Assembly: GCF_016858305.2 (NCBI RefSeq)
Contig: NZ_CP074436.1
Coordinates: forward strand, 268,001-332,000
Source: Polaribacter sp. Q13
GTDB lineage: Bacteria > Bacteroidota > Bacteroidia > Flavobacteriales > Flavobacteriaceae
Length of the DNA: 64,000 bases
Direction: 5' to 3'
In this document: positions 37,161 through 45,996 of the stretch, one piece after another
Position numbering within the stretch: the stretch's first letter is position 1
Layout of the letters: every line of letters starts with the position of its first letter
Translations under genes and position numbers: made by a program
Notes under the pieces: model-generated
What the model was told of the DNA's origin: nothing
What the model saw: the letters and a program-made list of their open reading frames with translations, nothing else
The model's database searches: none

Positions 37161-38198
37161 ATGAAGAAAATTTTTTCGATCCTTACTGTTTTTTTAACCT
37201 TAGCTGTAACTACTGTTTCATGCTCAAGTAACGATGATGCTCCAATAGAATCATCTTTGGCAACTATTACCGATTTTTCAATTGCTATTGATGGTGTAAA
37301 TGCCGATGATATTGTTTACGACTTAGGAACTGATATTATTGTTACTGTTCCTTTTGGAACAAGTTTAACAGCAGTTACTCCTACAATTACAGTTTCAGAA
37401 AATGCAACTGTTTCTCCAGTTTCTGGTGCAGCAATTACTTTTGTAGATGGTGAAGCTAAAACCTTTACGGTAACTGCAGAAGATGAAGTTACTACTAAAA
37501 ACTATACTGTAACTATAAATGTTCGTGGTGAAATTGGTAGTGGGTCTCAATTAGAAACGTATGTTTATACGGCAGATTACGGCTTTTTTGCTTTAAACAC
37601 AACAACTACTTATGAGTATGATGATACTTTTGGATTTGTAAATAAAATCTCTGAAGACGAAGGATTTGGAGCTATTGTTTTTACTTTAATTTACGATGAT
37701 AAAAACCAAGTTATTGAAAAAATTGCAGAAGGTGAAAGTACTGTTTATACATATGAAGAAGGACAAATTGTAAAAGCAGAATACAAAAAAGAAGATGTGT
37801 TAGTTTATACTTATATCTATACATATAATGCTTCTGGAAACTTAATTAAAGAAGAAAGAACAAATCATGAAGAAACAGATGCTGTTGTAGATAACATTAA
37901 CACCTTTGAGTATGATACTAATGGAAATGTAATAAAAACGAACACAGGAACAGCTCAAACAAATCCGTCTGAAGCTACTTATGATACTAAAAACAATCCT
38001 TTTAAAGGTATTTATCCTGCAGCGTATGCAGCTATTAATGTTAGTTTTGATGCTGTAAATACAAACAATCCTATTACCCGTGATACTGCAGATGTTACTT
38101 ATGTATACAATACCGATGATTATCCTTTAGAATCTTCTTATACTAATAGTGAATTTGATTATACATTTAATAAAGCTTTCACTTATTTAGCGAACTAA
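37161..38198 (+). CDS. DUF5018-like lipoprotein
   Basis: A 345-residue lipoprotein with acylation at C21 (TTVSCSSNDD). Residues of about 35-125 form an Ig-like DUF5018-type domain (ITDFSIAIDGVNADDIVYDL to TKNYTVTINV). The remaining 220 residues contain repeated Y/N-rich strands such as YEYDDTFGFVNKI, YTYEEGQIVKAEY and FEYDTNGNVIKT, recalling RHS/YD-type beta repeats. It follows the SusCD genes and is therefore probably a surface-exposed accessory protein of that uptake system. No enzyme motif is seen. A strong terminator lies right after it. Confidence 0.8.
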   Translation: MKKIFSILTVFLTLAVTTVSCSSNDDAPIESSLATITDFSIAIDGVNADDIVYDLGTDIIVTVPFGTSLTAVTPTITVSENATVSPVSGAAITFVDGEAKTFTVTAEDEVTTKNYTVTINVRGEIGSGSQLETYVYTADYGFFALNTTTTYEYDDTFGFVNKISEDEGFGAIVFTLIYDDKNQVIEKIAEGESTVYTYEEGQIVKAEYKKEDVLVYTYIYTYNASGNLIKEERTNHEETDAVVDNINTFEYDTNGNVIKTNTGTAQTNPSEATYDTKNNPFKGIYPAAYAAINVSFDAVNTNNPITRDTADVTYVYNTDDYPLESSYTNSEFDYTFNKAFTYLAN

Positions 38199-38230
38199 TT
38201 AAACCAATTCCTCCTTTTTTATTTATTACG

Positions 38231-38261
38231 CAAACGCCCTTAATTATAAGGGTGTTTGTTT
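38231..38261 (+). terminator. Intrinsic terminator
   Basis: An 11-bp stem with one G-U pair, CAAACGCCCTT (38231-38241) against AAGGGTGTTTG (38248-38258), closes the loop AATTAT and runs into TTTATAT. It ends the metalloprotease-SusCD-lipoprotein transcript and sits 20 bases before the next start codon. Confidence 0.85.
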
Positions 38262-38280
38262 ATATCAAACTTATTTTAAA

Positions 38281-38922
38281 ATGAAAAAATCTTTTTTAAT
38301 ACTCTTTTCTTTTTTGATGTTTGCTTGCGAATTAAACTCTACAAACGAAGAAATAGTACCACCTAATAAAGAAATTCCATTAACAAAATTAGAAAGTATC
38401 ATTAAGTTATATAATGAGTCTGTCTTTCCGTTATTTAAAAACTATAAGAATGTTGTAGTGCCTACAGATTTTAAGGTTGATAAAGACGATTTAAGTATAA
38501 ATGCAGGCGCTAGTTTTGGGCATGTAGAAGTAAGCCAAGGTTTGATAAACGTAACAAAAAAACATATTCAACTATTTGCTTTATCACATGAAGTGGCACA
38601 TATTGTAACAATATCACAAGCAAAAATTTTTGGTTTGCAAGGAAGTATTCCTAAGGGAGCAATAACAAACGATTATAAAAAAGCAGAATATTTAGCAGAT
38701 TTAATTGCAATTCATTTAATTAAATCAAAACTCAATAAAGAGTTTAGTTTATTAAGTACAGACTTTCCTTTTTTACAAAACTTGTTAGGAAATAGTACTT
38801 TTACGCATCCTTCTGGGAGTGATAGAATTAATGATATACAAACGTATTTAGAAAATAGTATATCAACGAATAATGATGAATCTTTTAAAATCAATTTCCT
38901 TAGAATATGGAAAATGGAGTAG
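38281..38922 (+). CDS. M48-like lipoprotein peptidase
   Basis: A 213-residue lipoprotein with acylation at C16 (LMFACELNS). The zinc motif HEVAH is at 103-107, with E136 in KKAEYLAD as a likely third ligand, and HPSGSDRI near 178-185 matches the conserved histidine block late in M48 peptidases. It is a minimal peptidase anchored in a membrane, probably the outer one. It lies directly behind the terminator of the SusCD operon, so it may have its own promoter or depend on readthrough. Together with the metalloprotease at 29888 it supports a proteolytic theme for this locus. Confidence 0.75.
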   Translation: MKKSFLILFSFLMFACELNSTNEEIVPPNKEIPLTKLESIIKLYNESVFPLFKNYKNVVVPTDFKVDKDDLSINAGASFGHVEVSQGLINVTKKHIQLFALSHEVAHIVTISQAKIFGLQGSIPKGAITNDYKKAEYLADLIAIHLIKSKLNKEFSLLSTDFPFLQNLLGNSTFTHPSGSDRINDIQTYLENSISTNNDESFKINFLRIWKME

Positions 38923-39194
38923 TTTTTATATGAGTAACTAATACATAAAAAAGTAGTTTGGATTTTACATTTTATCTTCTATAATTAAGCCAAATAAAAT
39001 CTGTTAACTAATATTTTTAAGTTAGAATATATCTGAATTCTACCATATATAGATTTATCATAAAACCATTTTTTTAATTCAATAATTATAAGGCTAATTT
39101 ATTTTTGTTTAATTATATAGTAAGCAATAAAAACTTATTAATTAAGGTTGAATTGTATTTTACTTCTTCATCTTACTTGTAAAATTATAACAAC

Positions 39195-39215
39195 TATGTT
39201 GCAAAGTGCAACATA
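39195..39215. promoter_or_regulatory. Perfect inverted repeat, operator candidate
   Basis: Arms TATGTTGCA and TGCAACATA are exact complements of 9 bp around the spacer AAG. No T-run follows, so it is not a terminator. The size and symmetry suit a dimeric repressor or activator site. No other copy was noticed in the window. Confidence 0.5.
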
Positions 39216-39376
39216 AAGAGAAACATTATCTACTTTTAATAGCGTATGAACGTGTAATAGATTTTTTTTAATGGTCTAAATTATACGTTTGTTTCTTTAG
39301 AAATTGGAGGGCTATCTTAAAGTGAAATTAGCATCATCTCAATTAATAAACTTAAAAGAGTATAAATAGAAACGTT

Positions 39377-39521
39377 ATGTTCTTATCAAGTGGTAGAGGC
39401 ATAAAATTTTTCTGGGAATTTTAGAGATGCGACTCAATCTAATGATACAAGTGCAACTCATAATTATATGGCTATAAGTTGTATTATTTATGTAAATAGA
39501 GTTAAACATCTCCTATGGTAA
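39377..39521 (+). pseudogene. Frameshifted relic of a small coding sequence
   Basis: The frame starting at ATG 39377 reads MFLSSGRGIKFFWEF then stops. Switching by one base near 39410 continues as FSGNFRDATQSND, then TSATHNYMAISC, then IIYVNRVKHLLW to a stop at 39519-39521. The joined text looks like the C-terminal end of a real protein (LSSGRG..FSGNFRDATQSND). A strong terminator overlaps its end at 39501. I read it as the tail of a decayed gene. I do not recognise the family with certainty; a sequencing indel could also explain the frame change, but stops upstream argue for decay. Confidence 0.4.
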
Positions 39522-39539
39522 AGGAGGTGTTTAACTTTT
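39501..39539 (+). terminator. Strong intrinsic terminator with no intact gene ahead of it
   Basis: A 14-bp stem with one wobble pair, GTTAAACATCTCCT (39501-39514) against AGGAGGTGTTTAAC (39522-39535), is followed by TTTT. The nearest intact plus-strand gene ends 578 bases upstream. It probably belonged to the relic at 39377-39521. Confidence 0.85.
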
Positions 39540-39650
39540 GTATTGCTCTTGATTTATAATTATGGGTTATTTGTTTTGTGATTTTATCTATACGTTCTGT
39601 AGTAATTTTTGGTAATTGATTAATTTCGTACTTTATTAAATCTTATAAAA

Positions 39651-41030
39651 ATGAAAAATCAGTTACTAATTATAAGTCTGTCTATGCTCTTTTTAAGTGC
39701 ATGTGCTTCCAAGGAAAAATCATCAGAAAATAAAATTCCAGGTTATAATAGTAAAGCTGTTTCAGTAAACTCAATAGCGCCAGATAGAGGACTTGCAGAT
39801 CCTCATGTACTTATTGTAAATGATACTTTATATGCAATGTGTGGGCATGATCGTGATTGGAATATTGTAGATTTTTGTCATATGGATCGATGGGAGCTTT
39901 GGTCTACTGCTAATCTTACGGACTGGAAGCATGAATTGAAAATTTTACCAACTCAGACTTATATAGGTGATGAAGATAATTGTTGGGCAGGTGATTTAGC
40001 TACTAAAGATGGTAAATATTACTGGTATTTTTCTAACCGTAATTTTAATACAGGTGTAATGGTTGCTCCATCCATAAAAGGACCTTGGAAAGATGCTTTA
40101 GGAAAACCTCTTTTAGACAAAGGTATTGCTAAAACGAAACCATACGATCCAGAAATTTATGAAGAAAACGGAGTTTACCACATTATTTTTGGTGTAAGTC
40201 AGTACTACATGGCTACTCTGGGAGATGATATGATTTCTTTAGCAGACAAACCACAAAAAATTATTGTACAGAATGAAGACGGTACTAGAAGGCCAACAGG
40301 AGACAAACCGTCAACCTTTAAACGAGGTGATTGGTATTATTTATTTTGGGGAAACAGATATTCCATGTCAAAAAACTTAAAAGGACCTTATATTTATAAA
40401 GGTGAGTTTATTGATGGAGGTCATGGAAGTGTATTTGAATGGAAAGGACAATGGTATAGTATTCAAGAAAATCATGAAACCAATGCCTTTTATCGGGGCG
40501 TACAGATGAGACCGTTGTATTTTAACGAAGACAATACCGTTTATATTCCTAAAAATAATTTTGAATACCCATTGCCTGGACGTATTTATGACTTTAAACA
40601 TTCTACACAAGGTTGGAGAAGTGAAAAGGGAACAAGTTTGATAAGAAATGAAGAATCGGCTTATATTTATGGTAAATCAGAAGTAGCTGGAGCCATTGTT
40701 GCATCGACTCCATTTATTCATACTCCAATTTATTTATGCAAACAAGTAAAGATTGTTGTTAAAAATGTAAGTGGTTCAAGTTCTATAAAACTAGCATTAA
40801 ATGGCTATGATGATCCAACTCGTTTTACTAGAGTTGCACCAAAGAAAGTAGATTGGAATAAAGAAGAATGGGTTGAGGTTCCTCTTAAAAAAACTGACGA
40901 ATGGCAAGAGGTTACCATTCCGTTAACACAATTTAAAACAAGTAAAAAATATCTTCACCAATTGGCAGTACAACCTACACCAAACCAAGCAAATGCAGAT
41001 TGGGTACTTAAAAGTGTCATTGTTGAATAA
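39651..41030 (+). CDS. GH43-like five-bladed propeller lipoprotein with C-terminal beta-sandwich
   Basis: A 459-residue lipoprotein with acylation at C18 (LSACASK). The propeller domain (about 40-310) has blade motifs with candidate catalytic acids: D50 in GLADPHVLIVND, KPYDPEIYEENG, and a Glu in SIQENHETNAFYRG. Repeated YYWYFSNR, WYYLFWGNRYSMSK and KGPYIYKGEF are typical of GH43/GH117-clan propellers. The last 130 residues (from about 325) look like a carbohydrate-binding beta-sandwich. It is a close paralogue of the protein at 54749-56119. An exo-acting glycosidase role in red-algal galactan breakdown fits the locus; linkage and sugar are not known. Confidence 0.8.
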   Translation: MKNQLLIISLSMLFLSACASKEKSSENKIPGYNSKAVSVNSIAPDRGLADPHVLIVNDTLYAMCGHDRDWNIVDFCHMDRWELWSTANLTDWKHELKILPTQTYIGDEDNCWAGDLATKDGKYYWYFSNRNFNTGVMVAPSIKGPWKDALGKPLLDKGIAKTKPYDPEIYEENGVYHIIFGVSQYYMATLGDDMISLADKPQKIIVQNEDGTRRPTGDKPSTFKRGDWYYLFWGNRYSMSKNLKGPYIYKGEFIDGGHGSVFEWKGQWYSIQENHETNAFYRGVQMRPLYFNEDNTVYIPKNNFEYPLPGRIYDFKHSTQGWRSEKGTSLIRNEESAYIYGKSEVAGAIVASTPFIHTPIYLCKQVKIVVKNVSGSSSIKLALNGYDDPTRFTRVAPKKVDWNKEEWVEVPLKKTDEWQEVTIPLTQFKTSKKYLHQLAVQPTPNQANADWVLKSVIVE

Positions 41031-41134
41031 ATATAGGAATTGTAATATAAAAGGCAGCATATTTTAATTTATTCATTATGATAGTGATGGAAATGTGGTG
41101 AATAAAAAAATTATTAAAAGTGAAAAATAGTCTT

Positions 41135-42505
41135 ATGAAAATAACAAAAGCAATAATCTTAGTGTTTTTTTTGGTGATTTCAATTCAAATGAATTCGCAA
41201 GTAAAATACAAAGAAGTAATAGGTAAATTATCCATAAGAGAAACAACATATATGATTCGTGTTCCAGAAAATTGGAATGGAACACTACTAAATGATTTAG
41301 ACTATTTTAATAAAGCCAATAGTGATACTTGTATGGAATTGCTAAATAAAGGCTATGCAATGTCTGGTACAAAAAGACGTAAGGACAGGTCTAAAAATTA
41401 TGATCCTGCTCATGAAGCACACGATTTTATTTCCATTTTTGATGTTTTTGAAAGTAAATTTGGTAAGCCTAAAAGAATAATTCAGTTAGGTTGTTCTGGT
41501 GGTGGAACCGTTACTTTAAGTATGGCAGAAGTACATTCTAGTAGAATAGATGGTGCAATTGCGGCTTGTGCAGCTACAAGTCAATGGATGTCTAATACAC
41601 ACTTAGATGCGTTGTTTGTTTTAAAATCTTTGTTAGCTCCAGAATTACAAATTGTAGATTTTGGAAATTTATCCAAAGAAGAATTAATAAAATTACAAAG
41701 AGATTGGGAAACTGTTCTAAAAAAGGCTCAAAAAACTGCCGCAGGAAGAGCTCGTATTGCCTTAGCAATTACAATTGGGCAATGGCCTGCTTGGGGAGGT
41801 AGAGGAAAAGCACCTGTTTTGCAACCAGATTCTAAAGATGTTAAAGCGCTACAAGAAAGCATGTTTCATAGTTTAATTGCTTTAATACCTTCTCAAAGAA
41901 CAAAAGGTACTTCTATGCTTGAAATTTCTGGTGGAGGACAATTAAAATCAAATGTAGGCTTAGATTATAAAGATTTGTTTGAGAATGGAAATAAAGATTA
42001 CAAAGCAGCCGTTAAAAAATTGTATAAAGAAGCTACTGCAAGTTTGAAATCTGATCTTAAAAAGATTAACAATTTTAAAAGAATTGCACCAGATAAGGTT
42101 GCTTTAAAATATTGGAGTGCTCCAGGAAGAACACACGTTGGGCAACCAAAAGTTCCATTATTAAGAATTCATACTATTGGAGACGGTTTGGTGTATCCTG
42201 CACTTGCACAAGGTTATGAAGCTTTGGTAAAGCAAAATGGTTATGGAGATTTATTTCGAACGGCTTATGTAAACAGTTGGGGACATTGTTCTTTTAGCAA
42301 AGCAGAATGGATTGCCGCTATAGAAACCATGATGCAACGTTTAGATACAGGTAAATGGCCAAACACAAAGCCAGAAGCTATGAATCAGTTAGCAAAAAAA
42401 ATAGATGCTACTTCAGAGCATCGTTTTATTGAGTTTGAAGGTGTGGAAAAATATAACAGAATTTGGATACCAACTATTTCAGATTATAAAGGAGGAAATA
42501 AATAA
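41135..42505 (+). CDS. Secreted alpha/beta hydrolase, probable esterase
   Basis: A 456-residue protein when started at ATG 41135; a GTG at 41120 would add five residues, but the ATG gives the cleaner signal peptide (MKITKAIILVFFLVISIQMNSQ). The nucleophile elbow is GCSGGGT (Ser at about residue 121). A late Asp in HTIGDGLVYP and His in NSWGHCSFSKAEW complete a plausible triad. The insertion of about 150 residues between nucleophile and Asp is helical and Lys-rich. The pattern recalls tannase or feruloyl-esterase-like hydrolases, but I cannot name the family. It follows the propeller lipoprotein and precedes GH86, so it may remove acyl groups from algal polysaccharide. Confidence 0.75.
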   Translation: MKITKAIILVFFLVISIQMNSQVKYKEVIGKLSIRETTYMIRVPENWNGTLLNDLDYFNKANSDTCMELLNKGYAMSGTKRRKDRSKNYDPAHEAHDFISIFDVFESKFGKPKRIIQLGCSGGGTVTLSMAEVHSSRIDGAIAACAATSQWMSNTHLDALFVLKSLLAPELQIVDFGNLSKEELIKLQRDWETVLKKAQKTAAGRARIALAITIGQWPAWGGRGKAPVLQPDSKDVKALQESMFHSLIALIPSQRTKGTSMLEISGGGQLKSNVGLDYKDLFENGNKDYKAAVKKLYKEATASLKSDLKKINNFKRIAPDKVALKYWSAPGRTHVGQPKVPLLRIHTIGDGLVYPALAQGYEALVKQNGYGDLFRTAYVNSWGHCSFSKAEWIAAIETMMQRLDTGKWPNTKPEAMNQLAKKIDATSEHRFIEFEGVEKYNRIWIPTISDYKGGNK

Positions 42506-42533
42506 TTAATTAAATTTTTAAGATAAAATAATA

Positions 42534-44387
42534 ATGACAATACATAAAAAAATATACAGTGCAGCAGTCTTTTGTGCCGTTTTAGGAATTTCTTCTTTAA
42601 AAGCACAAGTGGTTGTAGAAATAGATCATAAAACCCAACGTTTTATTGGTAATGAAACTGAATTTAAACGGGATAAGTATTTAAATATTCATGGGTATAT
42701 TAAAGCCAATGATCCTGAGTTGATAAAATTTAGAAATGATTTTAATTTAAATCCTACATACAGAGGAGCCCGTTTATTAGATTCTCCGATAAAGAAACCT
42801 AAAAATGGTGTGTTTCCTATCATCAAAAAAAAATATAGTGGAGTTAGAGAGGTTGAAAATCGTATTACGTCAACGGCTCCTAAAGACTTTTTTTACGATA
42901 AAAAAGTGGATTATTCTCAAGTAGATATGACAACTTATATGGATGAATTAACCAGTTTTGTAGCTGATTATTATCGTTATCAAGAACCGAATGTACCAAA
43001 ATATATTGAGCCGTTAAATGAGCCAATGGTGCATGCCGTAGATTTTTATCCTGAAGGAAAACAAAAGAAAAGAAAGTATATCAGTAGTAAAGTTGATGCT
43101 ATAAATACGCGTGTAATGGAATTACACAGAGAGTTAGGGAAAAAAATTCATGCTACACCAGAATTAGTAAATATGAAAATTATGGGTTATGGTGGCGCTT
43201 TTCCAGAGTTTGAAGCTAAAAATTTTGGGGTTTGGAATAAGCGTTATAAGAAATTTATAGACATCGCTGGTACAGAGGTAGATGTGTTTTCTGTTCATTT
43301 ATATGATGGTTCTGGTATCAACAATAAAACCGGTCGTAGATCTGGTTCTAATGTAGAGGCTATTTTAGATATCATAGAAAATTATAGTTTTATTAAGTTG
43401 CACAAAGTAAAACCTATTGCCATTTCAGAATATGGGCGTTTGGTACCAAATCAACCCGGTTTTGGTAAAAAGAAAGGTGTTGTAAATTACAATCCTATTA
43501 CAAATTCGCAAGCCTTGTTATCGCAAAATAACATGGTGATGAGCTTTATTGAACGAGGAGATGGAATCGAGTTTACCATTCCTTTTACAATGAATAAACA
43601 ACCAGCAACTTCTATGTATTCTAAGTCTTCTTTGTGGTATAAAGGACTTGATAAGTCTAGTGATTGGGAATATACGCCAAGAGTAAATTTCTTTAAATTA
43701 TGGAAGGATGTAGCAGGAGATCGTGTTTGTATCAATAGTTCTGAAATAGATATGCAAAGTCAAGCTTTTGTAAACGGAAAGCAATTGCATGTAGTGCTAA
43801 ATAATATAAAAGATGGACCTCAAACTGTAAAGTTGAATTTTGTTGAAGGACAAAAAATTAAAAATGTAGAAATTAAACGTTTGTCTGTTTATAAAGATAA
43901 AGAAGCTGTTTTTGAGGATACAAAACAAAAGGAAGCACCAGAATCTGTAAAACTGAATCAAGGTGAAACTGTAATTATTACGTATAATTTTAAATCGGCC
44001 GTAGATTTTAATAAGAAAGCTGTTAGTAAAAAATATTATTCAGACAGTTATTTACAGCCAATTTTGGCTAACAAGTCTGCTGTTTTTAAAATAAAAGACG
44101 TTTCAGTAGGGCAAGGTAAAGCGATACTTCGCTTGGGTGTTTCTAGAAATCATTCTAAAACGTTGCTTCCTAAAATAGTTATTAATGGAAAAAGCATCAC
44201 AATAAAAGGTGATGTTATTAGGGGCTATGATCAAAAAAACAGAAAACAATTTTTTGGTGTTTTAGAAATTCCAATAGAAATGAAAGTTTTAAAAGAAGGA
44301 ACAAATACGATTGATGTTCAGTTTTCTGACAAAGGTGGTTTTGTTACAACTGCTATTTTGCAAGTACAAAAAATAGAGACTAAATAA
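42534..44387 (+). CDS. GH86-like beta-agarase/beta-porphyranase
   Basis: A 617-residue secreted enzyme with a signal peptide ending near SSLKAQ. The clan-A TIM barrel has acid/base E163 in PLNEPMVHA and nucleophile E299 in AISEYGRL; HLYDGSG and IPFTMNKQPAT flank them as in GH86. After about residue 410 come two beta-sandwich domains, as in known GH86 structures. GH86 enzymes hydrolyse agarose or porphyran internally. Which is used here is undecided: the sulfatases in the locus would suit porphyran. No sorting domain is visible, so it probably works in the periplasm or is exported by another signal. It converges with the regulator gene at 44401. Confidence 0.85.
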   Translation: MTIHKKIYSAAVFCAVLGISSLKAQVVVEIDHKTQRFIGNETEFKRDKYLNIHGYIKANDPELIKFRNDFNLNPTYRGARLLDSPIKKPKNGVFPIIKKKYSGVREVENRITSTAPKDFFYDKKVDYSQVDMTTYMDELTSFVADYYRYQEPNVPKYIEPLNEPMVHAVDFYPEGKQKKRKYISSKVDAINTRVMELHRELGKKIHATPELVNMKIMGYGGAFPEFEAKNFGVWNKRYKKFIDIAGTEVDVFSVHLYDGSGINNKTGRRSGSNVEAILDIIENYSFIKLHKVKPIAISEYGRLVPNQPGFGKKKGVVNYNPITNSQALLSQNNMVMSFIERGDGIEFTIPFTMNKQPATSMYSKSSLWYKGLDKSSDWEYTPRVNFFKLWKDVAGDRVCINSSEIDMQSQAFVNGKQLHVVLNNIKDGPQTVKLNFVEGQKIKNVEIKRLSVYKDKEAVFEDTKQKEAPESVKLNQGETVIITYNFKSAVDFNKKAVSKKYYSDSYLQPILANKSAVFKIKDVSVGQGKAILRLGVSRNHSKTLLPKIVINGKSITIKGDVIRGYDQKNRKQFFGVLEIPIEMKVLKEGTNTIDVQFSDKGGFVTTAILQVQKIETK

Positions 44388-44395
44388 GATGTATG

Positions 44396-44424
44396 CAGAC
44401 TTATATAGAACCTATATAGGTCTG
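44396..44424. terminator. Bidirectional hairpin at the convergent gene ends
   Basis: A 13-bp stem with one wobble pair (CAGACTTATATAG, 44396-44408; CTATATAGGTCTG, 44412-44424) closes a 3-base loop. It lies 8 bases after the GH86 stop and overlaps the last seven codons of the opposite gene. No long T-run follows on either strand, so termination strength is uncertain. Confidence 0.55.
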
Positions 44425-45996
44425 TAAACTTTCAATCTTATTCAGACCAATTTTCTTTCGAATTCTGTATCTTGATGTATGAACGCTTTGCACGGAGATG
44501 TTTAATACTTTAGACATTTCGTGACTGTTGAAATTCAATTTAATCAACGCACAATGTTTCAGTTCAGTAGCAGACAAGTCTGGATGTATTTTACATAAGC
44601 TCTCGTAAAAATTTACATTTACTTCTGTAAATCGTTTGTTAAATTCTTCCCACGATTTATCTGAACCTTTAGCATATTTATGCTCTAAAGATTTAAAGGA
44701 AGCCAAATCAGAATTCTTAACAATTAGCAGCAATGCATGTATGGCCTCTTCTTTTTCTATCATTTGAAGCGCATGTGCTGTTAATTCCTTGCTTTTAATT
44801 CTTAATACAGCTTTGTTTTTTTCTTTATCTAAAGAACTTATTAAAGAAAGTTTTTTAATTCTATTTCTTTGATAATAAAACAAGTACAAGGCTATTACTC
44901 CAATTATTACAAAACCAAATATGATTAAGATTCTAAATACTTTTTTGTTGTTTTCTACAATCACCGCTTTTTGAAGGTCAATTAACTTATTACTTTCAGT
45001 AATTTCTGTTAGGTATTTATTTTTAATCTCAAACAGCCGCTGATTTTGTTTACTAGTAGTTCCGAATAATTTCTCATAGCTAATTTTAGAAGCTTTCATA
45101 TGATTTACTGCTTTTAACAAATCACCGTTTATGATGTGTATCTCAGCAATTTTCTGAAGTAAATCAGGTTTTAATTCTAAATGTAAACCCCTTTTTTCAA
45201 GTAGTTCTAAGCTCTCATTATAATATTTAAGAGATTCATTGTATTTGTATTGTTCTTTTTTAAGGTCACCAATAAATGATAAGTTGGTCACTAAATAAGT
45301 GGCTTCTATTTTTTCTAGGTGATGTTTTGCTCCGAACAATAACTTTTCTGCTTCACCCAAATTTCCTAGTTGTAAATAGCAATAACCTCTGTCTGTCATT
45401 ACATAAGGTAGTATTTTTGATTTTTTATGAACAGAAACACAGGAATCTAAATACACCAAAGCCTTTTTATACTCTTTTCTAACGCGCCAAAAACCAGCGA
45501 TATTAAAATAGCAGGACGCTACTTCATTTTTTTTAATTTCTTTGGCAAGCAATAACCGTTTTCCTAAACTTAAAGATTTCTCTAAATTCTCTAAAGCCAA
45601 TTTATCTTTATTGTAAAGATCATAGAGGATACCCAAACCTCTATAGATTAAGACCAATTGAGGTTGCATTTTCTTTTCTTCAGCAATAACTAAGGCTTCC
45701 CATAACTTATCAAAAGCCATATCGTAATTTCCACGAAAACGATCAAAATTGCTTAGTTTTATTCTAAAGGACACTATAGAAAGGGTATCCTTATTTTTAA
45801 CCGCTAAGTTATAAGAATCGCTAAATTCTTTATAACTTTTACTGTCCGAATAAATCTCAGCGTAAGTCGGTTTTTTATCAGAAATATCTAACTCATATTT
45901 TAATAATGAATCATTCTTTTGTCCATAGTTTTTATTTAAAAAAACAAATGAAAACAAAATAAATAAGGCGAATGTATTTATGGATTTTAGTCGCAT
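44401..45996 (-). CDS. TPR-containing membrane regulator with LuxR-type HTH
   Basis: A 531-residue protein started at ATG 45996 (MRLKSINTFALF); a TTG at 46002 adds two residues only. A signal peptide or first TM segment (about 5-22) is followed by some seven TPR units (about 45-320), one membrane helix (VFRILIIFGFVIIGVIALYL, near 343-362), a coiled coil, and a C-terminal LuxR/GerE-like HTH (ELKHCALIKLNFNSHEMSKVL to RYRIRKKIGL). This architecture is widespread among flavobacterial PUL regulators. The TPR part would sense a periplasmic signal and the HTH bind DNA. It is divergent from the gene at 46298, and a motif shared with 58601 lies between them. Confidence 0.85.
   Translation of the reverse strand: MRLKSINTFALFILFSFVFLNKNYGQKNDSLLKYELDISDKKPTYAEIYSDSKSYKEFSDSYNLAVKNKDTLSIVSFRIKLSNFDRFRGNYDMAFDKLWEALVIAEEKKMQPQLVLIYRGLGILYDLYNKDKLALENLEKSLSLGKRLLLAKEIKKNEVASCYFNIAGFWRVRKEYKKALVYLDSCVSVHKKSKILPYVMTDRGYCYLQLGNLGEAEKLLFGAKHHLEKIEATYLVTNLSFIGDLKKEQYKYNESLKYYNESLELLEKRGLHLELKPDLLQKIAEIHIINGDLLKAVNHMKASKISYEKLFGTTSKQNQRLFEIKNKYLTEITESNKLIDLQKAVIVENNKKVFRILIIFGFVIIGVIALYLFYYQRNRIKKLSLISSLDKEKNKAVLRIKSKELTAHALQMIEKEEAIHALLLIVKNSDLASFKSLEHKYAKGSDKSWEEFNKRFTEVNVNFYESLCKIHPDLSATELKHCALIKLNFNSHEMSKVLNISVQSVHTSRYRIRKKIGLNKIESLQTYIGSI

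Larger units (their letters stand above)
38923..39650. other. 728-base non-coding region between the protease locus and the polysaccharide locus
   Basis: No intact gene was found. Contents: a perfect 9-bp inverted repeat at 39195-39215, a frameshifted relic frame at 39377-39521 and a strong terminator at 39501-39539. The first 270 bases are very AT-rich and carry stop codons in all frames. A promoter for the gene at 39651 must lie within the last 100 bases, but no TAnnTTTG element is clear. Confidence 0.6.

Noticed and set aside
38923..39400. CRISPR array or tRNA in the long gap
   Set aside because: No regularly spaced repeats and no tRNA-like cloverleaf or T-loop sequence were found.
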